This document shows, piece after piece, positions 4,366-10,092 of a stretch of 10,092 bases of DNA. Position 1 is the first letter of the stretch. Every line of letters begins with the position of its first letter. Position numbers and translations under genes: made by a program. Under the pieces are notes generated by a model, which was given only the letters and a program-made list of their open reading frames with translations, had not been told where the DNA came from and searched no databases. This stretch comes from Chloroflexota bacterium (GTDB taxonomy: Bacteria; Chloroflexota; Anaerolineae; 4572-78; J111), in assembly GCA_003694775.1 (NCBI GenBank), contig RFJV01000570.1, positions 1 to 10,092 on the forward strand, in the 5' to 3' direction.

Positions 4366-7041
4366 CTACAGGTAATCCTCGCTGTTCCAGGGTGGAAGCT
4401 GGTTGACTTCGTCGGGGGTCAGGCGGATGATGACCAGCGGCTCGCTCATCTCCAGCACGTCGGCCTCGTTGATGGCAATCCAGCGCGGAATCAGCCGCTC
4501 ATGGTACACCAGCAGGTGGGTCAGAGTGCGGTAGGTCGGGTCGACCATACAGCCGGCTACCCGCCCAATGTGGACCTCGGACTGGGTGAAGACACGGGTT
4601 TGCCAGCGGAGGGGCATGGCCTCCGGGTCCGGGGCGGCGGTCTCCAGGGCCTGCTCTTCGGGGTGCTGAACCAGCCACGGACCGGTGTAGTCCAGAGTGG
4701 TGGAGATGTCGCCGGCAGAGGGGGACAGGCGGCGCAGGTGGTAGTCGGGAAGCTGGACCAGGTGCTTCTGGGCCAGCTTGACGTGCACGCCCTGCACGTC
4801 GGCGTGGGATACGTTGTGGAACGGAATCAGCTTCAACTGCTGTTGCAGGTAAACCCGGTAGCTGAGCACCAGATGGGTGACCACCCGCGTTTCGGCATTG
4901 ACCAGCACAGCCCGCAGACTGCCCAGCGAGTCGTCCAGACCGATAACCGGCTGTTTCCAGAACAGGGCCATCGGCAGGGGCTTCAGTTCACCGGAGGGCA
5001 GTACCCCGGCTTGGTCCATCGGCAGTTCAAACAGGCGGCGCAGGTCGCGGACGGCGGAGCGGTCGGCCAGGGCCATCAGCACATCGCCGGCTTTCAGTTC
5101 ATCATCTCCGTGCACCAGCCGGGTGCGCAAACCCTCTTCCCGCTTGGCAGTCAGCAGACTGCCGGCAGGCAGGGGCAGGTCGCGCACCTTGCGGCCATCG
5201 GCAAAAGAGCCGGGGGCCACGGTTAGCTCCAGCAGTTCCTTGCCGGTCAGCCGGCCCAGACGGAACTCCTCGGCCCACTCCTGCATTTCGGCCCGGCGGC
5301 GAATGGCTATATTGTAGGCCCGCACAATGTTGGTTCGCCAGACCATTCCCCGCAGGCGGGTGGGATCCTTCCGGCTGACCACCGGGATGCGGCCAATGTT
5401 GTAGCTTCCCATCCGCTTCAGCACCATCCACATCGGCTCATCGGGATAGGCCACAATCAGTTGGGTGGTGGCAATATCACCGACGGTCTTCTCCTGCCAG
5501 TTTTCGGACTGCATGGCCCGTTCCAGGTCCTGCAGGGTCACAATGCCGACCAGCCGGCGGCGGGAGTCGACCACCGGCAGGCCGTGGTGCCGCGTGTCGA
5601 CCAGAATGCGCTCCAGTTCGGCCAGCGGCAGGTCGGGCGGCACGGTGGGCGGGTCGATGTCCATCACCTCGTTGACCCGCACACCCTGCATCACGTCGAT
5701 TTCGTGTCCAAATTCCAGGCGCAAACCGCGGCGAAGCAAGGCCCAGGTGTAAACGCTCTCGTGGCCCAGCAGTTCGGTGAGGGTGGTGCTGGCAATGACG
5801 GCAATTATCAGCGGCAGAAGAATCCGAAAATCGTTGGTCATTTCAAACAGGAGCATAATGGCCGTAATGGGCGAGCGCACCGCGCCGGCCAGCACCGCGG
5901 CCATCCCCACCATTGCGTACGCCGGGGCCGGCGCAGTTATCGAGGGGAACCAGATATTGACCGCCTCACCGAACAGCGCGCCCAGCATCGCCCCGACAAA
6001 CAGGGAGGGGGCAAAAACACCGCCCATTCCCCCGGACCCCAGCGTGACAGATGTCGCCAGAATTTTGACCACCACCAGCGCGGCCAGAATACCCAGCGAG
6101 ACCTGCTGGCCGTTGAGGACGGTCTGAAGCTCCGGATAGCCCTGCCCCATCACCTGCGGCAGGAACAGCCCCACCATCCCGACCAGCAAACCGCCGAAAC
6201 CGGCCTTGAGCGGAAGGGGGATGTCCCAGCCGTGAAAGTGGTCGCCAATGCGGTAGAGGCTCTGGATGTAAGCCACGGCAACAAAGGCGGCGGCAATGCC
6301 CAGGAGCAGGTAGAACCACAGCTCCCGGAAGCTGACAAAGGTGTAAGCCGGCACGGCAAAGGCCGCGCCCCGGCCCAGGATAATCTGCGTGGTCACGGCA
6401 GAAACCACAGCAGAAATAACAATCATGGCAAAGGCCAGCCCCTGAAACTGGCGCAGAATGATTTCCATCGCAAAGAACGCGCCGGCCAGGGGGGCGTTGA
6501 AGGCCGAGGCAATCCCTGCCGCCGCGCCGCACCCCACCAGGGTGCGGGTCTGGTCGGCGGAGAGGCGGAGCCGGCGGGCCACACCGGAGCCAACCATAGA
6601 GCCGACCTGCACGCTGGGGTCTTCCGGTCCGGCAGACCCCCCGGACCCCAGGGTGATAACGGAGCCTAACACGCGGGTAATGATGGGCCGGAAATGAAGA
6701 TGCCCGCCAAAAAGCATCACCCGCTCGATAACATACGCCACCCCGTGGGAACTGTGCGGGTCGGCAAATTTCCAGGCCAGCAGGCCCACTATCAGGCCGC
6801 CCAGCAAGGGCAGGAGGACCAGGGCATAATGTTCGGCTCCCATTTCTGCCAGGCGGGGGCGGAGGATGTCAAAGAAAAATTCGTGGCTGAGGTTAATCAG
6901 TTCGTGCAGGAGGATGGTTCCCAACCCTCCCAACAGCCCCACCGCGGTGGCAGTCATCAGCATATAAAACTGCTGGCCGGTCCGCCCGCGGCGAAGGCGG
7001 ATGCTTACCCAACGAAACCAGGACCGGATGAAACTATCCAT
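4366..7041 (-). CDS. ClC anion channel/transporter with CBS, TrkA-C and two PRC-barrel-like domains
   Basis: An 891-residue membrane protein from the ATG at 7041. Residues 1-440 are a ClC chloride channel/antiporter core: SHGVA at 98-102 (normally GSGIP), GSGGSAGPEDPSVQVG at 133-148 with the gating Glu140, FNAPLAGAFFAME at 181-193, GSGGMGGVFAP at 335-345 and the conserved Tyr431. Two CBS domains follow (about 456-511 and 520-580), then a TrkA-C/RCK-C domain (about 600-672). The last 200 residues hold two similar segments (about 695-766 and 815-885) with the pattern GxLxxVLVxxxTxxVTHLV...IP...LPxY/W of PRC-barrel domains. Usual ClC-CBS proteins end much earlier. The filter motif is GPEDP rather than GREGP, and the intracellular proton glutamate (203 in E. 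coli ClC) is Ile194, so it may be a channel or an unusual exchanger. A GTG at 7056 would add five residues but lacks a ribosome binding site. Confidence 0.92.
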   Translation of the reverse strand: MDSFIRSWFRWVSIRLRRGRTGQQFYMLMTATAVGLLGGLGTILLHELINLSHEFFFDILRPRLAEMGAEHYALVLLPLLGGLIVGLLAWKFADPHSSHGVAYVIERVMLFGGHLHFRPIITRVLGSVITLGSGGSAGPEDPSVQVGSMVGSGVARRLRLSADQTRTLVGCGAAAGIASAFNAPLAGAFFAMEIILRQFQGLAFAMIVISAVVSAVTTQIILGRGAAFAVPAYTFVSFRELWFYLLLGIAAAFVAVAYIQSLYRIGDHFHGWDIPLPLKAGFGGLLVGMVGLFLPQVMGQGYPELQTVLNGQQVSLGILAALVVVKILATSVTLGSGGMGGVFAPSLFVGAMLGALFGEAVNIWFPSITAPAPAYAMVGMAAVLAGAVRSPITAIMLLFEMTNDFRILLPLIIAVIASTTLTELLGHESVYTWALLRRGLRLEFGHEIDVMQGVRVNEVMDIDPPTVPPDLPLAELERILVDTRHHGLPVVDSRRRLVGIVTLQDLERAMQSENWQEKTVGDIATTQLIVAYPDEPMWMVLKRMGSYNIGRIPVVSRKDPTRLRGMVWRTNIVRAYNIAIRRRAEMQEWAEEFRLGRLTGKELLELTVAPGSFADGRKVRDLPLPAGSLLTAKREEGLRTRLVHGDDELKAGDVLMALADRSAVRDLRRLFELPMDQAGVLPSGELKPLPMALFWKQPVIGLDDSLGSLRAVLVNAETRVVTHLVLSYRVYLQQQLKLIPFHNVSHADVQGVHVKLAQKHLVQLPDYHLRRLSPSAGDISTTLDYTGPWLVQHPEEQALETAAPDPEAMPLRWQTRVFTQSEVHIGRVAGCMVDPTYRTLTHLLVYHERLIPRWIAINEADVLEMSEPLVIIRLTPDEVNQLPPWNSEDYL

Positions 7042-7050
7042 ATAGAGATA

Positions 7051-7056
7051 CCTCAC
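7051..7056 (-). promoter_or_regulatory. Ribosome binding site deciding the long ClC start
   Basis: The minus strand reads GTGAGG nine bases before the ATG at 7041. This overlaps the in-frame GTG at 7056, which has only CCTTTCCAA upstream. The ATG is therefore the better start. Confidence 0.6.
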
Positions 7057-7099
7057 TTGGAAAGGATGAAGACGGAATGGGCTGTTTCACAACCGGTAA

Positions 7100-7129
7100 A
7101 GTGTAGTCCTGTTGCAGAGGGAATGTCAA
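7100..7129 (-). promoter_or_regulatory. Likely sigma-70 promoter of the long ClC gene
   Basis: On the minus strand a perfect -35 TTGACA (7129-7124), an 18-base spacer and TACACT (7105-7100) precede the ClC start by about 60 bases. It points away from the tRNA promoter; the two -35 boxes are 21 bases apart, so this is a compact divergent promoter region. Confidence 0.55.
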
Positions 7130-7150
7130 ATCAGAGGGGCGGTGTGATGC

Positions 7151-7178
7151 TTGCCTGCGCAGAAGATTTGAGTATACT
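7151..7178 (+). promoter_or_regulatory. Likely promoter of the tRNA-Arg gene
   Basis: TTGCCT (7151-7156), a 16-base spacer and TATACT (7173-7178) lie about 20 bases before the tRNA. Transcription would start near 7185, leaving a short 5' leader of about 15 bases for RNase P to remove. Confidence 0.6.
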
Positions 7179-7199
7179 ATGGGGCAGAAAGACTGCCGT

Positions 7200-7272
7200 G
7201 CCCCCGTAGCTCAGAGGATAGAGCAGAGGTTTCCTAAACCTTGTGTCGCAGGTTCGACTCCTGCCGGGGGTA
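7200..7272 (+). tRNA. tRNA-Arg(CCU)
   Basis: All four arms fold. The acceptor stem GCCCCCG (7200-7206) pairs with CGGGGGT (7265-7271), with one G-U pair at the end. The D stem is GCTC/GAGC (7209-7212/7221-7224), the anticodon stem GAGGT/ACCTT encloses the loop TTCCTAA, and the T stem GCAGG/CCTGC encloses TTCGACT. The anticodon CCT at 7233-7235 reads the arginine codon AGG. A73 is the discriminator base, and CCA is not encoded (CAG follows), so the tail must be added by the CCA-adding enzyme. It lies on the opposite strand between two ClC genes. Confidence 0.96.
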
Positions 7273-7284
7273 CAGAAAAAGCTG

Positions 7285-7365
7285 GCTCATGTATCGTACG
7301 CGTGCTTTGTAAGGGCGACCGGCCGGTCGCCCTTACAATAATAAGCACTTATTTTACACATGAGC
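7285..7365. repeat. Nested inverted repeat with a 32-base perfect palindrome core
   Basis: The core at 7307-7338 is a perfect palindrome with 16-base arms (TTGTAAGGGCGACCGG and its complement). Around it, GTGCTT (7302-7307) pairs with AAGCAC (7343-7348), and GCTCATGT (7285-7292) pairs with ACATGAGC (7358-7365). The whole 81-base element could fold as a long cruciform or RNA hairpin. The core GGGCGACCGGCCGGTCGCCC resembles a dispersed palindrome I recall from several environmental bacterial genomes, so a REP/MITE-like repeat is the leading reading. No coding sequence lies here. Confidence 0.8.
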
Positions 7366-7366
7366 G

Positions 7367-7398
7367 AAAGCTCCGGTGAGCAGTGGCCGGAGCTTTTT
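7367..7398 (+). terminator. Hairpin terminator between the tRNA and the second ClC gene
   Basis: Ten-base arms AAAGCTCCGG (7367-7376) and CCGGAGCTTT (7387-7396) enclose a 10-base loop. On the plus strand the stem ends in TTTTTGTTTG, a good terminator for tRNA transcription through the palindrome. It also sits eight bases past the stop codon of the second ClC gene on the minus strand, where only TTT follows, so it may work in both directions, better on the plus strand. Confidence 0.75.
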
Positions 7399-7405
7399 GT
7401 TTGCT

Positions 7406-9490
7406 TTACCTGCTGGCTGGGGCGACAGAATCGGCCTGCCCCAGCAGACATTCATACAGTTGGGGCTTGCAGTCCGTTTGAATGAACGCCTCAATGCGGT
7501 CGCCGGGCTGGAGACGGGTATCGCCGTGGGCAATGATGACCTGTCCGGAGGCCCGCCGGATAGACACAATGACCGCTTCTCGCGGAAGCAGACGGCCCAG
7601 TTCGGCCAGGGTCTTGTTCACGCAGGGGGAATCGGGGGTCACATCGATTTCCACAAACTCGGTGTTGTCAATGTGGCGCAGTTTGATGCGCTCCATCCGG
7701 TGCTGAATTTTGGCCCGGTTGGTCAGGGCGATGTTGTACGCCTTGAGGATGTCGGAGCGGCGGATAACGCCCAGCAGTTTTTTGGGATTGTCGCGCGCCA
7801 CCACCGGCAGACGGCCCACGTCGCGCACGTTCAGTCGGCGCAGAACATCGGCGATGGTTTCATCGGGGTAGGCGACCAGCAAATCGGTGGTGGCGATTTC
7901 GCGCACGGTGGTCTGGGTAATGGACATCCCTTTGTCTATGGCCCGGTCTACGTCCGATACGGAAACAATCCCGTACAGGTCGCCATTTTCGTCGACCACC
8001 GGCAGGGCGCGGCGGTTCAGGCGGCTGAATTCTGCCATCAGGTCGCGCAGGTTCATATCCAGGGGAACGGTTTCGAGCTGGCGGGCCATGGCCTCTTCCA
8101 CAAACACCCCCTGCATTACATCAACGTCCCGTCCAGACCGGAGCTGGATTCCCCGGCGCAGGAGTTTGAGGGTGTAAATATTTCCCTGCCGCAGTCGCTC
8201 CGACAGCAGGGTGCTGATAACGGTAGCAAACATAAGCGGCAGAATCAGCCGGTAGTCGCCCGACATTTCGAAGACGATGATGATGGCCGTAATTGAGGCG
8301 TGGGTGGCCGCGGCAAACAGGGCGGCCATACCTACCAGGGCGTACGCGCCCGGCGCGGCAGTAATGGCCGGAAAAGCAGTGTGGACCAGTTCGCCGTAGG
8401 CCCCGCCCAGCATGGCCCCCACAAACAGCGACGGGGCAAAAACGCCGCCGGAGTTGCCCGAACCGAGGGTAAAGTTGGTGGCCAGCATTTTGCCAAAAAT
8501 CAGCACTGCCATCAACCCCCAGGCCAGATGGCCGGTGATGGCCTGTTCAATAAATTCCAGGCCGGCCCCCATCGTATCGGGCAGGAAAATTGCCAGTACT
8601 CCCAGCAGAACGCCACCTACCGCGGGCTTGAAAGCGTCGGGGAACTTCCAGTTGTCGAACAGGTCTTCAAACCAGTACAGGCTGGTCACCACCAGCCAGG
8701 CGGTCAGCGCGGCCAGAATACCCAGAACGGCATAGAACAACAGCTCCCACGGACTGACCATCGCGTAGGCAGGCACGGAAAAAGCCGGCGTGTCGCCCAG
8801 AAACCGCCGGCTGACAATACTGGCCGTGACCGCGGCAATGACCACATTGCCAAAGTAGGCGGTGGTAAATTCCCCCAGGATGACTTCCATAGCGAAGATA
8901 GTGCCGGCAATGGGGGCATTGAATACCGCGGCAATCCCCGCCGCGGCGCCGCAGGCCACCAGATTCCGTATCCGGTCTACGGACAGGTGGAAAACCTGCC
9001 CGGTCACCGAACCAAGGGCCGAACCAATCTGCACAATTGGGCCTTCACGTCCTGCCGACCCGCCGCTTCCGATGCAGGCCGCAGACGCCAGGGCCTTGAT
9101 GACCACCACCTGGGGTCGGATGCGCCCGCCCCGCAGGGCAATGGCCTGCATGACTTCCGGTACGCCGTGTCCTTTGGCTTCGCGGGCAAATCTGGTAATC
9201 AACGGGCCGGAGATAAGGCTTCCCAGCACCGGAATCAGAACAATGGCAAATACTCCCAGCCAGGGAATGAGGCCAGCGTGGACAATATCGAAGAAGAAGT
9301 GCTGGAACTGGTCAATCAGCCAGATAAAGGCAATGGCTCCCAGCCCCGTACTCACCCCGACCAGGATAGAGGTAACCAGCACAATGGCCGTTTCCGAAGG
9401 TTGGTAGCGGTCCAGGATAGCCCGAACAGCTTTTGCCAGTTTGTTCACGAAATCGGAGGTTGAAGTTACCAGGGCGTTGTCGGGAAGCAT
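7406..9490 (-). CDS. ClC chloride channel/transporter with CBS pair and TrkA-C domain
   Basis: A 694-residue ClC-family membrane protein. The core (about 35-450) has KGHGVPEV at 106-113 (GSGIP region), the canonical GSGGSAGREGPIVQIG at 141-156 with gating Glu149, FNAPIAGTIFAMEV at 190-203, GSGNSGGVFAP at 343-353 and Tyr439. Two CBS domains (about 463-516, 530-588) and a TrkA-C/RCK-C domain (about 605-680) follow, both cytosolic and probably ligand-sensing. Val203 replaces the inner proton glutamate of E. coli ClC, and His108 replaces its filter serine; both features point to a channel-like or non-standard exchanger. It is a clear paralogue of the longer ClC gene but lacks the PRC-like tail. 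The ATG at 9490 lies five bases after the stop of the FHA regulator gene, with AAAGGA about ten bases upstream, so the two form an operon. Confidence 0.95.
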   Translation of the reverse strand: MLPDNALVTSTSDFVNKLAKAVRAILDRYQPSETAIVLVTSILVGVSTGLGAIAFIWLIDQFQHFFFDIVHAGLIPWLGVFAIVLIPVLGSLISGPLITRFAREAKGHGVPEVMQAIALRGGRIRPQVVVIKALASAACIGSGGSAGREGPIVQIGSALGSVTGQVFHLSVDRIRNLVACGAAAGIAAVFNAPIAGTIFAMEVILGEFTTAYFGNVVIAAVTASIVSRRFLGDTPAFSVPAYAMVSPWELLFYAVLGILAALTAWLVVTSLYWFEDLFDNWKFPDAFKPAVGGVLLGVLAIFLPDTMGAGLEFIEQAITGHLAWGLMAVLIFGKMLATNFTLGSGNSGGVFAPSLFVGAMLGGAYGELVHTAFPAITAAPGAYALVGMAALFAAATHASITAIIIVFEMSGDYRLILPLMFATVISTLLSERLRQGNIYTLKLLRRGIQLRSGRDVDVMQGVFVEEAMARQLETVPLDMNLRDLMAEFSRLNRRALPVVDENGDLYGIVSVSDVDRAIDKGMSITQTTVREIATTDLLVAYPDETIADVLRRLNVRDVGRLPVVARDNPKKLLGVIRRSDILKAYNIALTNRAKIQHRMERIKLRHIDNTEFVEIDVTPDSPCVNKTLAELGRLLPREAVIVSIRRASGQVIIAHGDTRLQPGDRIEAFIQTDCKPQLYECLLGQADSVAPASR

Positions 9491-9495
9491 TCTGG

Positions 9496-10092
9496 TCAGG
9501 TCCTTTCAGCCATATTTAAACGAAAGCCGTGCCCGCGGACGGTTTCCACGTAGCGAGTTTCCGGGTCAATTTCGGCCAGCCGCTCACGCAGACGGCGGGC
9601 CAGAGCGTCGATAGCCTGTTCGGAGATACCTTCTGCGGCCTCGTCGGGCCACACGGCTTCAACCACGGCCTGCCGGGAGACGATGTTGCCGGCATTCTTG
9701 TACAGCAGTTCCAGCAAGGTGTACTGGGCCGGAGAGAGCGGCGGCTCTATCTCCACCCCGGCAACCCACACCCGGCGGGCGGCCATGTCTATCCGGATAG
9801 AGGGCCGGTACTGTACCGACTGCAGAACCGGCGCGGTGGCTTCGTCCTCTACAAAGCTCAGTTTGGCGCACAGGGCAATGCCAATCTCGTCGCCGTTGCG
9901 CATCAAGCGCGGCTCGTGGTATACCGGCTCCCCGTTCAGAAAGGTGCCGTTTTTACTGCCCAGGTCGCGAATGGTATACCCGTGGAGGGTGCGGCTGATT
10001 TCGGCATGCCGGCGCGACACCTGCCGGTCGTTAATCTGAATATCGCTGTCTGCCTCGCGGCCAATGACCATCTTTGGCTTGACCAGAGGCCA
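9496..10092 (-). CDS. FHA domain fused to OmpR-type winged helix, regulator (5' end outside window)
   Basis: The frame stays open to the right edge and reads WPLVKPK just before MVIGREADSDI, exactly the strand that should precede an FHA domain, so the ATG at 10071 is internal and the true start lies outside the window. From that Met, residues 1-75 are an FHA domain with the phosphothreonine-binding set GR (4-5), SRRH (19-22) and SKNGTFLNG (39-47). Residues about 92-187 are an OmpR/PhoB-type winged helix (SPAQYTLLELLYKNAGNIVSR, then VETVRGHGFRL). FHA domains bind phosphothreonine peptides, so the protein probably connects Ser/Thr kinase signalling to transcription instead of using a receiver domain. 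It ends five bases before the second ClC gene and supplies that gene's ribosome binding site, so control of the ClC gene, or of its own operon, is the simplest inference. Confidence 0.92.
   Translation of the reverse strand, partial: WPLVKPKMVIGREADSDIQINDRQVSRRHAEISRTLHGYTIRDLGSKNGTFLNGEPVYHEPRLMRNGDEIGIALCAKLSFVEDEATAPVLQSVQYRPSIRIDMAARRVWVAGVEIEPPLSPAQYTLLELLYKNAGNIVSRQAVVEAVWPDEAAEGISEQAIDALARRLRERLAEIDPETRYVETVRGHGFRLNMAERT

Noticed and set aside
5461..6669. A 402-residue plus-strand open frame opposite the long ClC gene, and a similar one at 8300-9463 opposite the second ClC gene.
   Set aside because: Both mirror the ClC coding strand, have low-complexity Gln/Gly/His composition and lack ribosome binding sites.
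4366..9490. CLC-F fluoride/proton antiporters, suggested by the nearby crcB.
   Set aside because: The second ClC has the canonical GREGP and neither protein shows the filter changes associated with CLC-F, so chloride-type transport is the safer call.
10069..10071. ATG at 10071 as the true start of the FHA regulator.
   Set aside because: The frame is open to the edge and the residues before it (WPLVKPK) look like the first strand of the FHA domain, so the gene most likely continues outside the window.

Overview
This GC-rich bacterial window is dominated by anion transport. All protein genes run on the minus strand except one quinone reductase; a tRNA gene also lies on the plus strand. The gene set (a DUF6062-type cysteine/histidine protein, an FHA domain fused to an OmpR-type winged helix, CBS-rich ClC proteins) and the short tandem repeats and GC-rich palindrome between genes suggest an environmental Chloroflexota (Anaerolineae-like) genome. 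That placement is a judgement from content, not a computed classification.

Layout. (1) 1-3049, minus strand: a four-gene operon read as DUF6062-like protein, CrcB/Fluc fluoride channel, a DUF190 domain fused to four CBS domains, then an MFS transporter running off the left edge. Gaps are 2 to 18 bases, and the ribosome binding sites of the last two genes lie inside the 3' end of the gene before. (2) 3050-3351: a non-coding stretch with a likely promoter for each strand and three short-period tandem repeats, the main one being 15 uninterrupted 8-base units. The plus-strand promoter is placed so that the array would be the 5' leader of the next gene. (3) 3352-4335, plus strand: a PIG3-type NAD(P)H quinone oxidoreductase. 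(4) 4366-7041, minus strand: a very long ClC protein (891 residues) with two CBS domains, a TrkA-C/RCK-C domain and two C-terminal PRC-barrel-like domains, carrying an altered gating motif (GPEDP instead of GREGP). (5) 7042-7405: divergent promoters, a plus-strand tRNA-Arg(CCU), a 32-base perfect palindrome inside a larger nested inverted repeat, and a hairpin terminator. (6) 7406-10092, minus strand: a second ClC protein (694 residues, canonical GREGP motif, two CBS domains, TrkA-C) directly downstream of an FHA plus winged-helix regulator cut by the right edge.

Reading them together: CrcB should export fluoride, and the DUF190/CBS protein is a plausible sensor of nucleotide or energy state beside it. 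The two ClC proteins should move chloride or related anions, with cytosolic domains that could bind adenine nucleotides (CBS) and other small ligands (TrkA-C). The FHA/winged-helix protein could link Ser/Thr phosphorylation to transcription of the second ClC gene. Eight CBS domains occur in three proteins of this window. The most unusual items are the ClC to PRC-barrel fusion with its altered filter, and the 8-base repeat array that appears to form a transcribed leader.
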